Shown: piece after piece, positions 63,099-64,000 of the stretch
How the letters are laid out: each line of letters opens with the position of its first letter
Numbering within the stretch: position 1 is the first letter of the stretch
Origin: Lentisphaerota bacterium
GTDB lineage: Bacteria > Verrucomicrobiota > Lentisphaeria > Victivallales > Victivallaceae
DNA length: 64,000 nt
Direction: 5' to 3'
Assembly (NCBI GenBank): GCA_015061545.1
Contig: SUWJ01000008.1
Coordinates: forward strand, 1 to 64,000
Translations under genes and position numbers: made by a program
Notes under the pieces: model-generated
Database searches by the model: none
What the model was told of the DNA's origin: nothing
The model's input: only the letters and a program-made list of their open reading frames with translations

Positions 63099-64000
63099 AT
63101 GGCTTGGACTGAGAAAAATAGCCGGATCACCTTGTCGAGCATTGCCAAAGATTTGAAATTGGCAACCTCTACGGTTTCCTTTTGTCTGTCGGGCAAGGCT
63201 TCGCAGTACGGAATCAAGTCGGAAACTGAAAAACTGGTGTGCGATTATGCTGCGCAAGTCGGCTATGTTGCCAATTCGGCAGCGCGGCAGCTGCGCGGTA
63301 ATTGCGCTGCGCCGATCGGGCTGCTGTTTGATCCGCGAATCAATTCCGGAGCAGTTCCATCGGAGGCATTGAGTCAGGCGATACAGAGGATCACCTCCGC
63401 CAAGCGTGAGGTCAGAGTGGTGGCTTCGGACTTATTTTCCGGATTGATCCAGCTGCGCGAACTCAACTGCCGCGAAGCGATCATCTTTCAGACTGTTACC
63501 GAAGCCCCCGGCAGCAAGGAAGCGTTACAAAAAACCTTGAACGCTTATCTGGCGGCAGCGGCAGGAATCAAATTGTTTTGCTTGAACTATGGTTTTCATA
63601 AGTACGAAACGCCGCTGTTACCCAATATAGTACGGCTGGGCATCCACCGCCGCGAAATCAATTTGCTGCTGGTCAAATATTTAAATGAACTGACCGGCAA
63701 ACCGGTAATGTTAAGTTCATGGGCCGGAGTATCTGAAGATGATGATTTACCTGTATCCATGCTTAATGTTCCGTCGGATATGCGTCCTTATGAACTGGGG
63801 CATTTTTGGGCGCAGGAGTATCTGCAGCAACGCAAACACCTGCCCATTGGCGCCATCATGCCCGGCGATGACCGTGTCAGCGCAGGTTTGATCAGCGAAC
63901 TATTAGCGCATAAGGTAAAAATTCCGCAGGATGTACGGATCATAAGTTTTGACAACCTGGATTTTGGAGCGTATCTGCCCGTACCGCTGACCAGCTGGGG
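63099..64000 (+). CDS. LacI-family transcriptional regulator, cut by the right end
   Basis: The first 300 residues are visible, with no stop before the window ends. The N-terminal helix-turn-helix is clear (ITLSSIAKDLKLATSTVSFCLSGK), followed by ETEKLVCDYAAQVGYVANSAARQLRG with the hinge helix. The periplasmic-binding-like effector domain includes PIGAIMPGDDRVSAGLISEL and ISFDNLDFG. The linker and effector domain differ from classical LacI proteins, in line with the divergent regulators abundant in Lentisphaerae. Its target and inducer are unknown; the downstream genes lie outside the window. Confidence 0.85.
   Translation, partial: MAWTEKNSRITLSSIAKDLKLATSTVSFCLSGKASQYGIKSETEKLVCDYAAQVGYVANSAARQLRGNCAAPIGLLFDPRINSGAVPSEALSQAIQRITSAKREVRVVASDLFSGLIQLRELNCREAIIFQTVTEAPGSKEALQKTLNAYLAAAAGIKLFCLNYGFHKYETPLLPNIVRLGIHRREINLLLVKYLNELTGKPVMLSSWAGVSEDDDLPVSMLNVPSDMRPYELGHFWAQEYLQQRKHLPIGAIMPGDDRVSAGLISELLAHKVKIPQDVRIISFDNLDFGAYLPVPLTSW

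Noticed and set aside
1-64000. tRNA, rRNA, CRISPR array, insertion sequence or prophage
   Set aside because: All gaps over 150 nt were read for cloverleaf-like, repeat-spacer or transposase features, and none was found.

Overview
The window looks like chromosomal DNA from a Gram-negative, probably anaerobic bacterium of the PVC group, most likely Lentisphaerae (Victivallis-like). This is inferred from a prepilin-type protein with an N-terminal FTLIELLVVIAIIAIL segment, a Hanks-type kinase with DWG in place of DFG, a LacI-type regulator cut by the right edge, and a giant FN3-repeat protein beside a type I secretion exporter. No rRNA, tRNA, CRISPR array, transposase or phage gene was found. Nearly all the DNA is protein coding, and most of the clear promoters have a -10 close to TATATTAT.

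Left part (1-21,580): a ferrous iron uptake operon (feoAB) with a long leader; a META-domain protein; a ketopantoate reductase-like gene followed by a zinc/manganese-type ABC importer (znuABC-like); three small Cys-rich proteins, two of them clear paralogues; an NAL/DHDPS-family lyase divergent from a GntR regulator; a BASS-family symporter; serC; an Uup-type ABC-F ATPase; a small C_GCAxxG_C_C protein; a flippase-like gene and an ArnT-like glycosyltransferase; a metal-type two-component system; and an orphan hisF.

Middle (21,600-34,300): a 2,479-residue, probably secreted, repeat protein is transcribed divergently from an ABC exporter with two C39-like domains and an HlyD adaptor. This looks like a dedicated type I secretion locus, without a TolC gene in view.

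Right-middle (34,300-53,400): acpS and rsmE diverge, and rsmE is followed by a membrane Ser/Thr kinase with an extracytoplasmic Cache-like sensor. A tight minus-strand operon then runs prepilin-like protein, binding protein, radical SAM enzyme, FecCD-type permease and ATPase, from a promoter that overlaps a perfect 13-bp inverted repeat. After it come an orphan DppB-like permease with a large insertion, queH, a DUF362/ferredoxin protein, an ECF sigma factor paired with a membrane VWA protein, isocitrate dehydrogenase, an EIIA-CBS protein paired with an ArsB/NhaD-type transporter, a GNAT and a Gfo/Idh oxidoreductase.

Right end (53,600-62,800): a surface polysaccharide locus on the minus strand with Wzm/Wzt ABC export, UDP-galactopyranose mutase, a GlfT-like transferase, two GT2 enzymes, a DUF4422 protein, and an FrhB-like/pyruvyl-transferase fusion. 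It resembles an ABC-dependent galactan (galactofuranose) locus. Functions are assigned from motifs and context read by eye. No database search was possible.
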